64,000 nt of DNA from Bacteroidota bacterium (GCA_007693555.1 REDJ01000137.1:64085-128084); one strand, 5' to 3'. Shown: positions 10,710-20,951, counted from the stretch's first letter. The notes: generated by a model not told the origin, from the letters alone. A program made the numbers and translations.

Positions 10710-10788
10710 TCCAACTTACACTACTCAGGTATCAGGCAGATTATCTTTTCAAAGAAAACTATATGGTGATCTTATTCTGATCAGGCTT

Positions 10789-12072
10789 TTAAACAGGCAT
10801 CTGTTCTTCTTCAAACTCAATACTTTCCAGTACTTTCATCCATTCATCGCGAACAACAAAAAACTCTTCATGAAAATCTTCATGCAAAGGATCAGCGCTG
10901 GGAAATTCTTCACGCCTGTGATCAACCTGTTGTCCGTTTTTCCAGAACCGGAAACAAACGTGCGGACCGGTAGCAAGCCCTGTCATACCCACGTAACCAA
11001 TCACATCACCCTGCTGCACTCTTTTTCCGGGTCTTATGCCTGTTGCAAAGCGCGACATATGAAGGTACTGCGTTTCGTAAACAGAATTATGACGTATTCT
11101 TACATAATTACCGTTGCCTGATGTAAATCTTGCTTGCGTAACCACACCATCACCCACAGCATATATGGGAGTTCCGGTTGGAGCTGCATAATCTGTTCCG
11201 TAATGGGGCCGGCGGGTTCCCAGAACCGGATGAAGGCGACTGGCAGAATAACCACTGGTAATACGAACGAATTTCAGGGGTGCTGCAAGAAATACTTTTC
11301 TCAGATTTTGCCCGTCAGGTGCAAAATAGCCTGTAACGGTGTCCTTTTCAAACTTAAATCCGTAAATCTCTCTTCCATGGTGTTCAAAAAACAGGGCATC
11401 GATACGTCCCACTCCAACTGATTCTTCTCCCACATAATTTTCCTCATATACCACCTTGAACTTGTCGCCACGGTGTATACGATAAAAATCAACCTCCCAG
11501 GCCAGTATCTCAGCCATCCTGATGGCCAGCTCGGGATGAAGATTATTTTTAGTCAGTGTTACCCATAATGAAGAATTAATTATGCCAGATGCAGTTTTTG
11601 ATACTGCAGTTTGTTCCTTTTCTCCGCGGGTAATAAAAAGTGAATCCGAAAAATCAATCTTTAAAAAATCCAGTGCCGAAATATCATAAATAAAAAATTG
11701 TATATCCTGAATGGTATCATTATTTCTGTAAACCTTGTATGTATTTCCTGCCCTTACCCGACGCGGGTCAAAATGCTCCGACATTTCCCTGGCTATTTGG
11801 TCAATGAATCTTGCACTGAAATCAAGCTGACCAAGAATGTGGCCCAATGTCTGTCTGTTTCGTACAACATTTGCCTCTATTACAAAATTTTCGTATTCAA
11901 TACCGTACTCATCGTAATGAATTTCGTGGATTTCTTCTTCCTCCTCATAGGCCAGGTCATTCACAACCTCCTGATTTCCGTTCCTAAGCCAGATAAAAGA
12001 AAGAAGTCCAATTACGAGAAATGCGATTAAAAAAAGAAAAAAATATCCGGAGAGAGAAAATTTACGGAACAT
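10789..12072 (-). CDS. M23 family metallopeptidase (peptidoglycan endopeptidase-like)
   Basis: RITSGYSASRLHPVLGTRRPHYGTDYAAPTGTPIYAVGDGVV...GPHVCFRFWKNGQQVDH; N-terminal TM segment. Confidence 0.93.
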   Translation of the reverse strand: MFRKFSLSGYFFLFLIAFLVIGLLSFIWLRNGNQEVVNDLAYEEEEEIHEIHYDEYGIEYENFVIEANVVRNRQTLGHILGQLDFSARFIDQIAREMSEHFDPRRVRAGNTYKVYRNNDTIQDIQFFIYDISALDFLKIDFSDSLFITRGEKEQTAVSKTASGIINSSLWVTLTKNNLHPELAIRMAEILAWEVDFYRIHRGDKFKVVYEENYVGEESVGVGRIDALFFEHHGREIYGFKFEKDTVTGYFAPDGQNLRKVFLAAPLKFVRITSGYSASRLHPVLGTRRPHYGTDYAAPTGTPIYAVGDGVVTQARFTSGNGNYVRIRHNSVYETQYLHMSRFATGIRPGKRVQQGDVIGYVGMTGLATGPHVCFRFWKNGQQVDHRREEFPSADPLHEDFHEEFFVVRDEWMKVLESIEFEEEQMPV

Positions 12073-12180
12073 ATTATAAAAAGTTTTTCAATCCTAAGCT
12101 TATCAATGATTACAAAAAGCAAAACTACTGAATATTCATAAAGTATTTTGCCTTGTTATACGAATTTTTAATAAGAAAGT

Positions 12181-12771
12181 TTACGAATTCAACACATCCG
12201 TAATATCACCAGTAATGGTAAGTGCAATTGCAGCAAAAAAAGAAGCACTGACCACCCTGGCTGCAAACAATACCAACAGTGCTATAATTGAAAAACCTGC
12301 CTGCTTGTAAGAGGGTATGCCCAGTAAAATACCTGTACCTCTCCAGAACAGAAAAACCATATAAACGAGGCCTATGAAATTGAATAACTGAAAAATCTCA
12401 TGAACGGTGGAAATCAGAGATGCAAAAAATACCGGTAAATATGAAAAAGAAATGAGCGCAAAAGTTTTATGGAAAGAACTGACAGCTTTGAATCTCGGGG
12501 CCATTGCTGCTACGAGGTAAGAAGCTATGAATATACCGGAAACAGCACCCGAGAAGTTCACAAAAAACAACCAATTTGCAGGTAAGTGGAAAAAATTCTC
12601 ATCGGGTTCAACTGTCAGAACTCCGGCAAAGGAAATGATAAAAAACAGGGGAATGGTAAAATAAATTGTCACCTCTTTCCAGGAAAAGTCCTTATCTGCA
12701 ATCATTTTCCATGTTTTACCTGTATCGGTAAAAATTCCGCGAATTATTTGTAGTATGTCGTTACTGCTCAC
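12181..12771 (-). CDS. Yip1-family multi-TM membrane protein
   Basis: Hydrophobic multi-span protein with FTDTGKTWKMIADKDFSWKEVTIYFTIPLFFI N-terminus, as in Bacteroidetes Yip1-domain proteins. Confidence 0.65.
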   Translation of the reverse strand: MSSNDILQIIRGIFTDTGKTWKMIADKDFSWKEVTIYFTIPLFFIISFAGVLTVEPDENFFHLPANWLFFVNFSGAVSGIFIASYLVAAMAPRFKAVSSFHKTFALISFSYLPVFFASLISTVHEIFQLFNFIGLVYMVFLFWRGTGILLGIPSYKQAGFSIIALLVLFAARVVSASFFAAIALTITGDITDVLNS

Positions 12772-12802
12772 TTTTACGTCCTCAAGAGTTTATAAAACAG
12801 CG

Positions 12803-12834
12803 CAAAATTAGTATTTATTAGTCTCTGAAGCCAA
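12803..12834 (-). promoter_or_regulatory. Bacteroidetes-type promoter for the Yip1-family gene
   Basis: Minus strand TTG (12832-12834) - 21 nt - TAATTTTG (12803-12810), matching the TTTG/TAnnTTTG consensus. Confidence 0.45.
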
Positions 12835-12867
12835 TTTAAAAACATATTATCTTTATCATGAAAAATT

Positions 12868-13773
12868 ATGAACTGGGACAGGCACATAAAAAATTTTGAA
12901 ATACACTTAAGGCTTGAAAGATCTCTTTCTACCAATAGTATTTCAGCCTATTTAAGTGACCTGCATCGTTTACGACAGTTTTTGGATTACAAAGGTATCA
13001 GCCCCGAAGTTGAAAAAATAAACCGTGATGACCTCACCGCATTTATACAGTGGTCGGCTCAGCTTGGACTATCAGCCCGCTCGCAGGCCCGGGCTGTATC
13101 TGGCATCAAGACCTTCTTCAAATACCTGCTACTGGAAGATATTATCAAAAAAAGTCCGGCTTCACTTTTAAACACACCAAAGCTGGGTCGCAAACTGCCG
13201 GAAATATTGTCTGTTATCGAGATTGACAGGATGATTTCTGCCATTGACCTGAGCCAGCCTCATGGACAAAGAAATCGTGCAATCGTAGAGGTTCTGTATG
13301 GCAGTGGGTTAAGGGTGTCAGAATGCGTAGAACTCAGGATTTCTGATGTTTTTTTCCGTGAAGAGTTTTTAAAAGTAACAGGAAAAGGAAACAAGCAAAG
13401 AATCATACCCCTGGGCAGTGCAGCAGCAAGACAATTAAAGCTATATATGGATACCACCCGCAAAAATATTACTCCAAAAAAAGGATTCGAAGACCATGTG
13501 TTTCTCAATAACAGGGGGAGTAAAATCAGCAGAGTTATGGTTTTCCTGATTATAAGAGAATTGGCCGAAAAAGCGGGTATTCATAAAACCATCAGTCCGC
13601 ATACACTCAGGCATAGTTTTGCAACTCATCTGGTAGAAGGAGGAGCAGATCTTCGGGCTGTGCAGGATATGCTGGGACACGAATCTATTACTACCACTGA
13701 GATTTACACCCATCTGGACCGCGAATATCTCAGGGAAAACCTTATTTCTTATCATCCCAGAAGTAAAATTTGA
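12868..13773 (+). CDS. Tyrosine recombinase XerC/XerD family
   Basis: 301 aa; EVLYGSGLRVSECVELRISD, SPHTLRHSFATHLVEGGADLRAVQDMLGHESITTTEIYTHLD (R..HxLR..H/Y catalytic pattern). Confidence 0.93.
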   Translation: MNWDRHIKNFEIHLRLERSLSTNSISAYLSDLHRLRQFLDYKGISPEVEKINRDDLTAFIQWSAQLGLSARSQARAVSGIKTFFKYLLLEDIIKKSPASLLNTPKLGRKLPEILSVIEIDRMISAIDLSQPHGQRNRAIVEVLYGSGLRVSECVELRISDVFFREEFLKVTGKGNKQRIIPLGSAAARQLKLYMDTTRKNITPKKGFEDHVFLNNRGSKISRVMVFLIIRELAEKAGIHKTISPHTLRHSFATHLVEGGADLRAVQDMLGHESITTTEIYTHLDREYLRENLISYHPRSKI

Positions 13774-13924
13774 ATTATATGATCAAATTTTAACGATTTA
13801 TTTAAGGGATATTGAAAACAAAAATTACTTTTGATATAAGTTGTGGGTAAGAAAATTTCAACCAGGAATAAAACAGATTTTCATATCAAATAGTCAATTT
13901 CAAAAAACCAAAACCATTATACAG

Positions 13925-16699
13925 ATGAATAAAAATACTTTTTCAGGCATACTAATATGCCTGTATGTCTTCCTGTCAGCGATTTCCACATTAACAGCAC
14001 AGGTTCAGGTACACAGCTCTGATTTTAATGACAGCCAGGGTGAAGCATTTGTCATCTCAGGCAATATCGGCTCCAGTCCCTGGATGGTAAACCGCTCTGG
14101 TCCCGACTGGGGTGCAAGAATTCATAATAATATACTGGAACTTACCAATACGGCGGGTTTTGCTGCGAATGCCAATGGATGGGTATTTGCACACCTGGAA
14201 ACCGGTGAGTTTGAAAGTCCTTACAACAGCACTCTTGCCTCCAATCCGGGAAAAGTTTCCTGGTATTTCAATATGCAGCAAATTCGTGAAAATCCGGCAG
14301 GTTTTGGAAGCAATAGCTATGGTGTAGCGTTTATTATAGGTTCCACCAGTAGTTCTCCGGCTGCAACAGGAAACGGTTATGCAATAGTTCTGGGAAACTC
14401 AGGGGCCCCTGACCCTATCCGCTTTGTAAATTACACCAATGGGATTCAATCACTGGGCACATCAACAGGAGGTCTTATTGTAGCAGGGAGCCCCCTTGAT
14501 AATCCAACTGATGACTACATGAGCCTTAAACTTACCTATAATCCGGCAAATAACCTTTGGGAATTGTTTGGCCGGCTTGATGGCAGCAGTTTTGTCGATC
14601 CCATGGAGGGTGAACTGGTTGCACTGGGCTCAGTTACTGACAATGAATACACCCAGCAGGCTATGCCTTATATGGGTGCTTACTGGCAAGGTTCAACAGC
14701 TGCAGACCAAACATCATTTTTCGATAATGTAAGCGTCTGGCTTGAGCTGGAAGGTGGAATACCCCCTTCCATTACCAATATCATACAAACGCCGGCTTCG
14801 GATATCACACCCGAAACCACCGTATCTGTCTCTGCTACAGTCACACCCGGAGATGCTCCTGTCAGTCTGGTTGAACTTCAATGGGGCATCAGTGCTTCTG
14901 ACCTCAGCAACACAATTGTAACTACTACCGGTGGGGATAACATATATACTACCGAAAGTGATATCCCGGCCCAGGAGCACAATACAAGTGTTTACTATGT
15001 GATTTTTGCCGAAGATACTGATGGGGAAACCGCAACATCTGCTATGCAAAGCTATTTGGTAACCGATCCGGAAATTGACCTGGTTATTGTATCCGTAACA
15101 AATCCGGAACCCATTTCTGTAGAAACAGGAGTACCATTTGAAGAACTGCCTCTACCCGATTCCTTATCAGTGACTCTGGATAACAATGAAAGCATTAACC
15201 TGGAAGTAATCTGGCATGAAGGAGAATATGACCCTGATACACCAGACAATTATTTACTTGATGGCGACCTTGTATTGACTGAGGGAGTGGCTAATCCGGA
15301 TAATCTTCAGGCTCAGATTGAAGTAATAGTCACATTGCCGGATCTTTCTGAGACCATAGCCGGTTGGTTTTTCACCGAAGAAACACAGGGAGCCGATCAA
15401 GGTACTGATGAAAACATCGGTAAACTTATCAACAGAGAGCCATCTTTTACAGGAAACTATACTTTTCCAACAGGTGCTTCCCCTGGCACCAATTCCATAT
15501 CGAGCACCCAATGGGTAGAAGGGATGGATACAAAATACTGGATTATAGAGGTATCCACACTCAATTTCGGAAACCTGACCCTCTCCAGCAAACAACAAAG
15601 TTCAAATACCGGTCCGAGAGATTTTAAAGTGCAATACCGTATCGGAGCGCAAGGTACATGGATAGATGTGGATAATACCAATATAATTGTTGGAAATGAC
15701 AATTTTTCATCAGGTGTTCTATCCAATATCACACTCCCTGCTGCATGCAACAACAAAGCAACTCTTTTTATTCGCTGGATTATGACATCAAACACTTCAG
15801 TTAATGATGGAACTGTTGCTGCAGGTGGGACGTCAAGAATAGATGAGATTGAAATTCGCGGCATTTTCTCTGATGATTTTCAGCGAATTGTAATTGGTGT
15901 GGAAGAATTACCTTCACAGGATGTATTCGTTGGAACAACTTTTGAAGAAATTGAATTACCCGGAATCATTACCGTTTTCTTCGACGACCTTGGCTCAGAA
16001 GAACTGGAGGTTATCTGGAATCCCGAAGATTATGATGGTGATGCTGCCGGGACTTATACCATTACGGGTGAAATTCAACTGCTTGAAGGAATGGACAATC
16101 CGGATGATATTCAACCTTCTGTTGTAGTGAATGTAATTCCCGAACCGCAGTTTTATACCGTTACTTTTAATGTGGATATGACAGCTGCACCCGGTTTTGA
16201 TCCTGATGAAGATGATGTTTATATAACAGGTTCCATGTTTGACAATGCCATTCCCGGAACTCTTCCCGATGATCAGCTCATGAGCCATTCAGGCAATATG
16301 ATATATACCAGGACTATGACGCTTGAAGAAGGCAGTTACACCTACAAGTATTATATCAATGCAGGTCTTGGAAATCCTGAACCAGGGCCCGACAGACTAC
16401 TTGATCTAACCCAAGACATGGAGGTAAATGATATTTGGATAGCAACAAATATTGCCGAATCAGAGGGTTTAGATTTGCGGGTTTTCCCTAATCCTGCAAC
16501 AAATTATATACATGTTTATTCGGAAGTGGAAATTCATGAAATTAAACTCCTTGATTTGAAAGGGCAGATCATAAAATCAATATATCCTGCTGAAAATCAG
16601 ATGTTTTTTTCTATACAGGATGTATCAGCAGGTTTATATATTTTGCAAGTGAATACAAGAGAAGGCTATTTAACCAAAAAGATCCAGGTTATGAGATGA
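13925..16699 (+). CDS. Secreted T9SS-sorted protein with Ig-like repeats and a starch-binding-like beta-sandwich domain
   Basis: ATG at 13925 begins a signal peptide (MNKNTFSGILICLYVFLSAISTLTAQ); two related VSVETGVPFEELPLPDSLSV / DVFVGTTFEEIELPGIITV units; C-terminal LRVFPNPATNYIHVYS...GYLTKKIQVMR. Confidence 0.8.
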   Translation: MNKNTFSGILICLYVFLSAISTLTAQVQVHSSDFNDSQGEAFVISGNIGSSPWMVNRSGPDWGARIHNNILELTNTAGFAANANGWVFAHLETGEFESPYNSTLASNPGKVSWYFNMQQIRENPAGFGSNSYGVAFIIGSTSSSPAATGNGYAIVLGNSGAPDPIRFVNYTNGIQSLGTSTGGLIVAGSPLDNPTDDYMSLKLTYNPANNLWELFGRLDGSSFVDPMEGELVALGSVTDNEYTQQAMPYMGAYWQGSTAADQTSFFDNVSVWLELEGGIPPSITNIIQTPASDITPETTVSVSATVTPGDAPVSLVELQWGISASDLSNTIVTTTGGDNIYTTESDIPAQEHNTSVYYVIFAEDTDGETATSAMQSYLVTDPEIDLVIVSVTNPEPISVETGVPFEELPLPDSLSVTLDNNESINLEVIWHEGEYDPDTPDNYLLDGDLVLTEGVANPDNLQAQIEVIVTLPDLSETIAGWFFTEETQGADQGTDENIGKLINREPSFTGNYTFPTGASPGTNSISSTQWVEGMDTKYWIIEVSTLNFGNLTLSSKQQSSNTGPRDFKVQYRIGAQGTWIDVDNTNIIVGNDNFSSGVLSNITLPAACNNKATLFIRWIMTSNTSVNDGTVAAGGTSRIDEIEIRGIFSDDFQRIVIGVEELPSQDVFVGTTFEEIELPGIITVFFDDLGSEELEVIWNPEDYDGDAAGTYTITGEIQLLEGMDNPDDIQPSVVVNVIPEPQFYTVTFNVDMTAAPGFDPDEDDVYITGSMFDNAIPGTLPDDQLMSHSGNMIYTRTMTLEEGSYTYKYYINAGLGNPEPGPDRLLDLTQDMEVNDIWIATNIAESEGLDLRVFPNPATNYIHVYSEVEIHEIKLLDLKGQIIKSIYPAENQMFFSIQDVSAGLYILQVNTREGYLTKKIQVMR

Positions 16700-16706
16700 T
16701 TTCATT

Positions 16707-16742
16707 TTTGCTAAACTTTAATAATTTGCTAAACTTTAATAA
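16707..16742. repeat. Perfect 18-bp tandem duplication TTTGCTAAACTTTAATAA x2
   Basis: Direct reading: tttgctaaactttaataa repeated immediately at 16707-16724 and 16725-16742. Confidence 0.95.
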
Positions 16743-16844
16743 ATAGCTAATATTTTCAGTAGAAATACGTTAATATTATTGAAATTCTGTATAATTTTGC
16801 GGAAAATTTGAAGTCCTTTTAGAAAAAGCTATATATTACCTCCC

Positions 16845-18083
16845 ATGAATCTTTTTTGGAAGCATCGCATCTTTCCGGTTATGCTGTTATATTTTATTTT
16901 TACTCCTGTATTATCAGGAGCTCAATCGGCCAATGAAGCCTACAATAGGGGACTTCAATTCATGGCAGCCAATGATTATTCCGCTGCTATTGAAAGGTTT
17001 GATGAGGCCATTGATATCCTTCCCTATTTTCATGAAGCATATTTTGAGAGAGGTCGTTGCCACCAGCATTTAAATGAGTTTGAAAAATCGATTAATGATT
17101 TTAACCAGGCAATCAAACATCATGAAGAGTTTCCGGATGCTTTTTACTTCAGAGGGCTTTCTCATTCGGCTATTGGAAAACATGATGAAGCATTAAAGGA
17201 CTATACACAAGCCATAAACTTAAACCCATTACATACTCAGGCATATCTGAAACGCTCAGAAATACATATCAGAAACAGTGATATAAAAAATGCGCTCTAT
17301 GATCTGAAAAACGTAATCGAGATGGGTCATAAAAACCCAAATGTTTATTTGAGCAGGGGAAAACTCTACGAAAAAAAAGGTAAACCTGAAAAGGCACTTG
17401 AAGATTTTAGTAATGCACTTGAGTTGGACTCATTACACGCTGAATTAAGATATGAAAGAGGTTTGGTTTTTATTCAACTGGAAAAGTTTAAAGAAGCAGC
17501 AAAGGATTTGAACATTGCAATTGAACAAGGCATAAATTCTCAACAAACACATCAATTAAGAGCAGATGCAAATTTCATGGCTGGAAATTTTCCGGAAGCT
17601 GCCCACGACTATACAACACTTATCAATACTTACAGGCAAAGAAACGAGGAAACACATTTAAACAGAGCTCTGTCATATTTTTATGCTGAAGAGTATGATG
17701 CTGCAATACGCGATCTTACCCGTGTAACAGGGCTAAACAGAAATAATGAAACTGCATATATTTACCGAGCACGTTCTTTTTATCAAATTGGAAGAGAAGC
17801 ACAAGCCGGAGACGACTACCGGGTAGCCATAAGCCTGAATCCCCAAAATGCAATGGCCTATGAATGCAGGGGCATGATGCATCTTGAGGATGGGAATATT
17901 ATAGACGCGATTGAGGACTTGAATAAGGCTGTGGATTTAAACCCCTCTGCTGATAACTTTTACCGGCGGGCAATGGCACATGCAGCAAATGAAAACCATC
18001 AGATGGCATGTGATGACCTTAAAAAAGCTGTTGAGTTGGGACATGAAACTGCAAAAGAATTATCAGAAGAATATTGTCGCTGA
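16845..18083 (+). CDS. Tetratricopeptide repeat protein with signal peptide
   Basis: Repeated TPR motifs (AIERFDEAIDILPYFHEAYFERGRCHQHLNEFEKSINDFNQAI...). Confidence 0.92.
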   Translation: MNLFWKHRIFPVMLLYFIFTPVLSGAQSANEAYNRGLQFMAANDYSAAIERFDEAIDILPYFHEAYFERGRCHQHLNEFEKSINDFNQAIKHHEEFPDAFYFRGLSHSAIGKHDEALKDYTQAINLNPLHTQAYLKRSEIHIRNSDIKNALYDLKNVIEMGHKNPNVYLSRGKLYEKKGKPEKALEDFSNALELDSLHAELRYERGLVFIQLEKFKEAAKDLNIAIEQGINSQQTHQLRADANFMAGNFPEAAHDYTTLINTYRQRNEETHLNRALSYFYAEEYDAAIRDLTRVTGLNRNNETAYIYRARSFYQIGREAQAGDDYRVAISLNPQNAMAYECRGMMHLEDGNIIDAIEDLNKAVDLNPSADNFYRRAMAHAANENHQMACDDLKKAVELGHETAKELSEEYCR

Positions 18084-18149
18084 GAATCTAAAATCTCTTT
18101 CCAGATATCTTCTTATGTAATAACTAAACATAGAGTTTTTTTTATAATA

Positions 18150-18180
18150 AAAAAAGGGATGGAAAAACCATCCCTTTTCT
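18150..18180. terminator. Bidirectional intrinsic terminator between the TPR gene and rpsA
   Basis: AAAAGGGATGG-AAAAA-CCATCCCTTTT hairpin (18152-18178) with A/T tracts on both sides, between convergent genes. Confidence 0.85.
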
Positions 18181-18203
18181 TATAAATATCTGAATGAAGA
18201 AAA

Positions 18204-20927
18204 TTATTTTTTCTTATCCTTTTTATCAGCATCTTCGGATTTCTCCTCCTTCGGTTCATCATCAACCTGCTTACTTTCCTTTGCCTTGGAATCGGCTTCT
18301 TTTTTAGCTTCTGCCTTGGTTTCCTTTGCAGTTTTTTCTTCTTCTTTATCTGAAGATTTCCTGGGTTTGGCTGTTTCCTTTTTCGCAGAAGGTTTTTCAG
18401 CATCATCAGCTTCCTCTTTTTTAGAAGTTTCTTTTTTGCTTTCAACCTTTACAGCTTTCGGAGCCTCTTCCTTTCCTGGGGTTTCCTTTTTTGCTTCAGG
18501 CTTATCCTTTTCAGTAGCTTCTTCTGCTTTAGAAGTTTCCTTTTTTGCTTCAGGCTTATCCTTTTCAGTAGCTTCTTCTGCTTTAGAAGTTTCCTTTTTT
18601 GCTTCAGGCTTATCCTTTTCAGTAGCTTCTTCTGCTTTAGAAGTTTCCTTTTTTGCTTCAGGCTTATCCTTTTCAGTAGCTTCTTCTGCTTTAGAAGTTT
18701 CCTTTTTTGCTTCAGGCTTATCCTTTTCAGTAGCTTCTTCTGCTTTAGAAGTTTCCTTTTTTGCTTCAGGCTTATCCTTTTCAGTAGCTTCTTCTGCTTT
18801 AGAAGTTTCCTTTTTTGCTTCAGCTTTCGGAGCCGCTTTTTTAGGAGTTTTCTCTGATTTTTCCAAATCGCTTCTCAGATTAGCCAGTACACCAAGGTCA
18901 CCAAGTGTGGTTTTCTCCACAGAATCCTTGATCTTCTTAACTGCTTTCTTGGCAGATTTCTCCTGAGTACGCTTTTCAGAAGCTGCTGAAGCTTTCTCCT
19001 GGTTTTGGATATCCTGATAAACCTTGGAGTGTGAAACAACAATTTTCTTACTGTCCTTGTTAAATTCTATCACTTTAAAGTCAAGAGTTTCATCCATTTT
19101 TGCTGCAGTTCCGTCCTCTTTAACGATATGACGGGTGGGAGCAAAACCTTCTACTCCATAAGGTAAAGAAACGATTACACCTTTGTCGGAAGAACCAACA
19201 ATAGTGCCTTTATGCACAGAATCCATAGTAAAAACAGATTCAAACACATCCCAGGGATTCTCTTCAAGTTGCTTGTGCCCAAGGCTCAAACGACGGTTTT
19301 CCTTGTCCACATCCAGAACAACAACTTCAATACTTTCTCCAATCTTGGTAAATTCGGCAGGATGTTTGATTTTTTTGCTCCAGGAAAGATCACTGATATG
19401 GATCAATCCATCAACACCTTCTTCCAACTCCACAAAAATACCAAAGTTGGTAAAGTTTCTTACAGTTGCGGTATGCTTGCTGTTAACAGGATATTTTTCA
19501 TGGATATTTTCCCACGGGTCAGGAATTAGTTGCTTGATACCCAGCGACATTTTCCTTTCTTCACGGTCAAGAGTAAGAATAACAGCTTCCACTTCATCAC
19601 TTACTTTAAGAAAATCCTGTGCAGTACGCAAATGCTGTGACCATGACATTTCAGAAACGTGAATCAAACCTTCAACACCCGGAGCTATTTCAATGAATGC
19701 ACCGTAGTCAGCAATCACAACTACTTTGCCCTTTACCTTGTCACCAATCTTCAATTCCGGATCGAGTGAATCCCACGGATGAGAAGTAAGTTGCTTTAAG
19801 CCCAAAGCAATGCGTTTTTTATTATCGTCGAAATCAAGAATTACCACATTGATTTTCTGATCAAGTTCAACGATTTCTTCGGGATGATTGATGCGACCCC
19901 ATGACAGGTCTGTAATATGGATCAAACCATCTACACCACCAAGGTCAACAAATACACCGTAGGATGTAATATTTTTAACGGTACCTTCCAGAATCTGACC
20001 TTTTTCAAGCTTGGAAATAATTTCTGCTTTTTGAATTTCAAGCTCAGCTTCAATAAGGGCTTTATGTGAAACTACAACGTTTTTATATTCATGGTTGATT
20101 TTAACAACCTTAAACTCCATGGTTTTACCCACATAAATATCATAATCGCGAATGGGCTTTACATCAATTTGAGAACCTGGAAGGAAAGCTTCAATGCCAA
20201 ATACATCAACTATCAAACCACCTTTGGTACGGCATTTCACATAACCATTGATGATTTCATCCTGCTCCATGGCATTGTTAATTCTTTCCCAGGAGCGAAG
20301 TGTACGAGCCTTTTTATGTGAAAGCACCAGCTGCCCGCTGGTATCTTCCTGACTTTCAACGTAAACTTCAATTTTATCGCCCGATTTCAATTCGGGGTTA
20401 TAACGAACTTCAGCAGCCGGAATAACACCATCAGATTTGAAGCCAATGTTTACAACAACCTCACGGTTATTCATTGAAACGACAGTACCATCAATTACTT
20501 CACCTTCGCCAATTGACTTGAGGGTTTCATCATAAATACTTTCCAGACGCTCTCTTTCTGCCCTGGAATAGGTATCTTGCTTTTTACCCACAGAGTCCCA
20601 GTCAAAATCACCGGGCTCAGGAAGCTCGTCGGCTTCCACTGCCTCTTTAACTTTCTCATCAACCACTTCTGCAGCAGCATCTTTGCTTTCTCCTTCAGTT
20701 TGTTCAGCGACAGGAACTTCTGCAACTGCTTTTTCTTCAGCTTTCTCTTCAACTTTCTCTTCAGATTCTTTCTCAGCGGACTTTTCTTCTGCTTCGGCTT
20801 TTACATCGGAAGTGTCTTCTTCGGAAGTCTCTTCAACTTTTGATTGAGTGGTCTCTTTCTTTTCGTCTTTAGTGTTTTCAACAGCTTCTTCTTTATCGGC
20901 TGCCAATTTTTTGTTTTCTTCTGACAT
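18204..20927 (-). CDS. rpsA: 30S ribosomal protein S1 with acidic N-terminal and repetitive Lys/Glu-rich C-terminal extensions
   Basis: Serial S1 motifs (GTVKNITSYGVFVDLGGVDGLIHITDLSWGRINHPEE; GKVVVIADYGAFIEIAPGVEGLIHVSEMSW; ATVRNFTNFGIFVELEEGVDGLIHISDLSW). Confidence 0.95.
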   Translation of the reverse strand: MSEENKKLAADKEEAVENTKDEKKETTQSKVEETSEEDTSDVKAEAEEKSAEKESEEKVEEKAEEKAVAEVPVAEQTEGESKDAAAEVVDEKVKEAVEADELPEPGDFDWDSVGKKQDTYSRAERERLESIYDETLKSIGEGEVIDGTVVSMNNREVVVNIGFKSDGVIPAAEVRYNPELKSGDKIEVYVESQEDTSGQLVLSHKKARTLRSWERINNAMEQDEIINGYVKCRTKGGLIVDVFGIEAFLPGSQIDVKPIRDYDIYVGKTMEFKVVKINHEYKNVVVSHKALIEAELEIQKAEIISKLEKGQILEGTVKNITSYGVFVDLGGVDGLIHITDLSWGRINHPEEIVELDQKINVVILDFDDNKKRIALGLKQLTSHPWDSLDPELKIGDKVKGKVVVIADYGAFIEIAPGVEGLIHVSEMSWSQHLRTAQDFLKVSDEVEAVILTLDREERKMSLGIKQLIPDPWENIHEKYPVNSKHTATVRNFTNFGIFVELEEGVDGLIHISDLSWSKKIKHPAEFTKIGESIEVVVLDVDKENRRLSLGHKQLEENPWDVFESVFTMDSVHKGTIVGSSDKGVIVSLPYGVEGFAPTRHIVKEDGTAAKMDETLDFKVIEFNKDSKKIVVSHSKVYQDIQNQEKASAASEKRTQEKSAKKAVKKIKDSVEKTTLGDLGVLANLRSDLEKSEKTPKKAAPKAEAKKETSKAEEATEKDKPEAKKETSKAEEATEKDKPEAKKETSKAEEATEKDKPEAKKETSKAEEATEKDKPEAKKETSKAEEATEKDKPEAKKETSKAEEATEKDKPEAKKETPGKEEAPKAVKVESKKETSKKEEADDAEKPSAKKETAKPRKSSDKEEEKTAKETKAEAKKEADSKAKESKQVDDEPKEEKSEDADKKDKKK
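18493..18816 (-). repeat. Six identical 54-bp in-frame tandem repeats encoding (KKETSKAEEATEKDKPEA)6
   Basis: gcttcaggcttatcc... starts at 18493, 18547, 18601, 18655, 18709 and 18763; no nucleotide differences seen between units. Confidence 0.97.
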
Positions 20928-20951
20928 TTAAATTTATAATTAAAATACTGT

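Noticed and set aside
12868-13773. Tyrosine recombinase as a sign of an integrated mobile element
   Set aside because: Sequence and size fit housekeeping XerC/D; no attachment repeats, tRNA or phage genes nearby.
16779-16799. Possible promoter TTG...TAATTTTG upstream of the TPR gene
   Set aside because: Only 10 nt separate the elements, outside the 18-21 nt spacing expected; the -7 box alone is too weak.
18113-18445. 110-aa Lys/Arg-rich minus-strand ORF at the rpsA 3' end
   Set aside because: Out-of-frame reading of the Lys-rich rpsA tail; extends through a terminator.
18286-18966. 226-aa + strand ORF antisense to rpsA (repetitive VSFFASGLSFSVASSALE)
   Set aside because: It is the mirror of the 54-bp repeats; the repeat unit lacks stops in this frame. 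rpsA on the minus strand has strong homology motifs.
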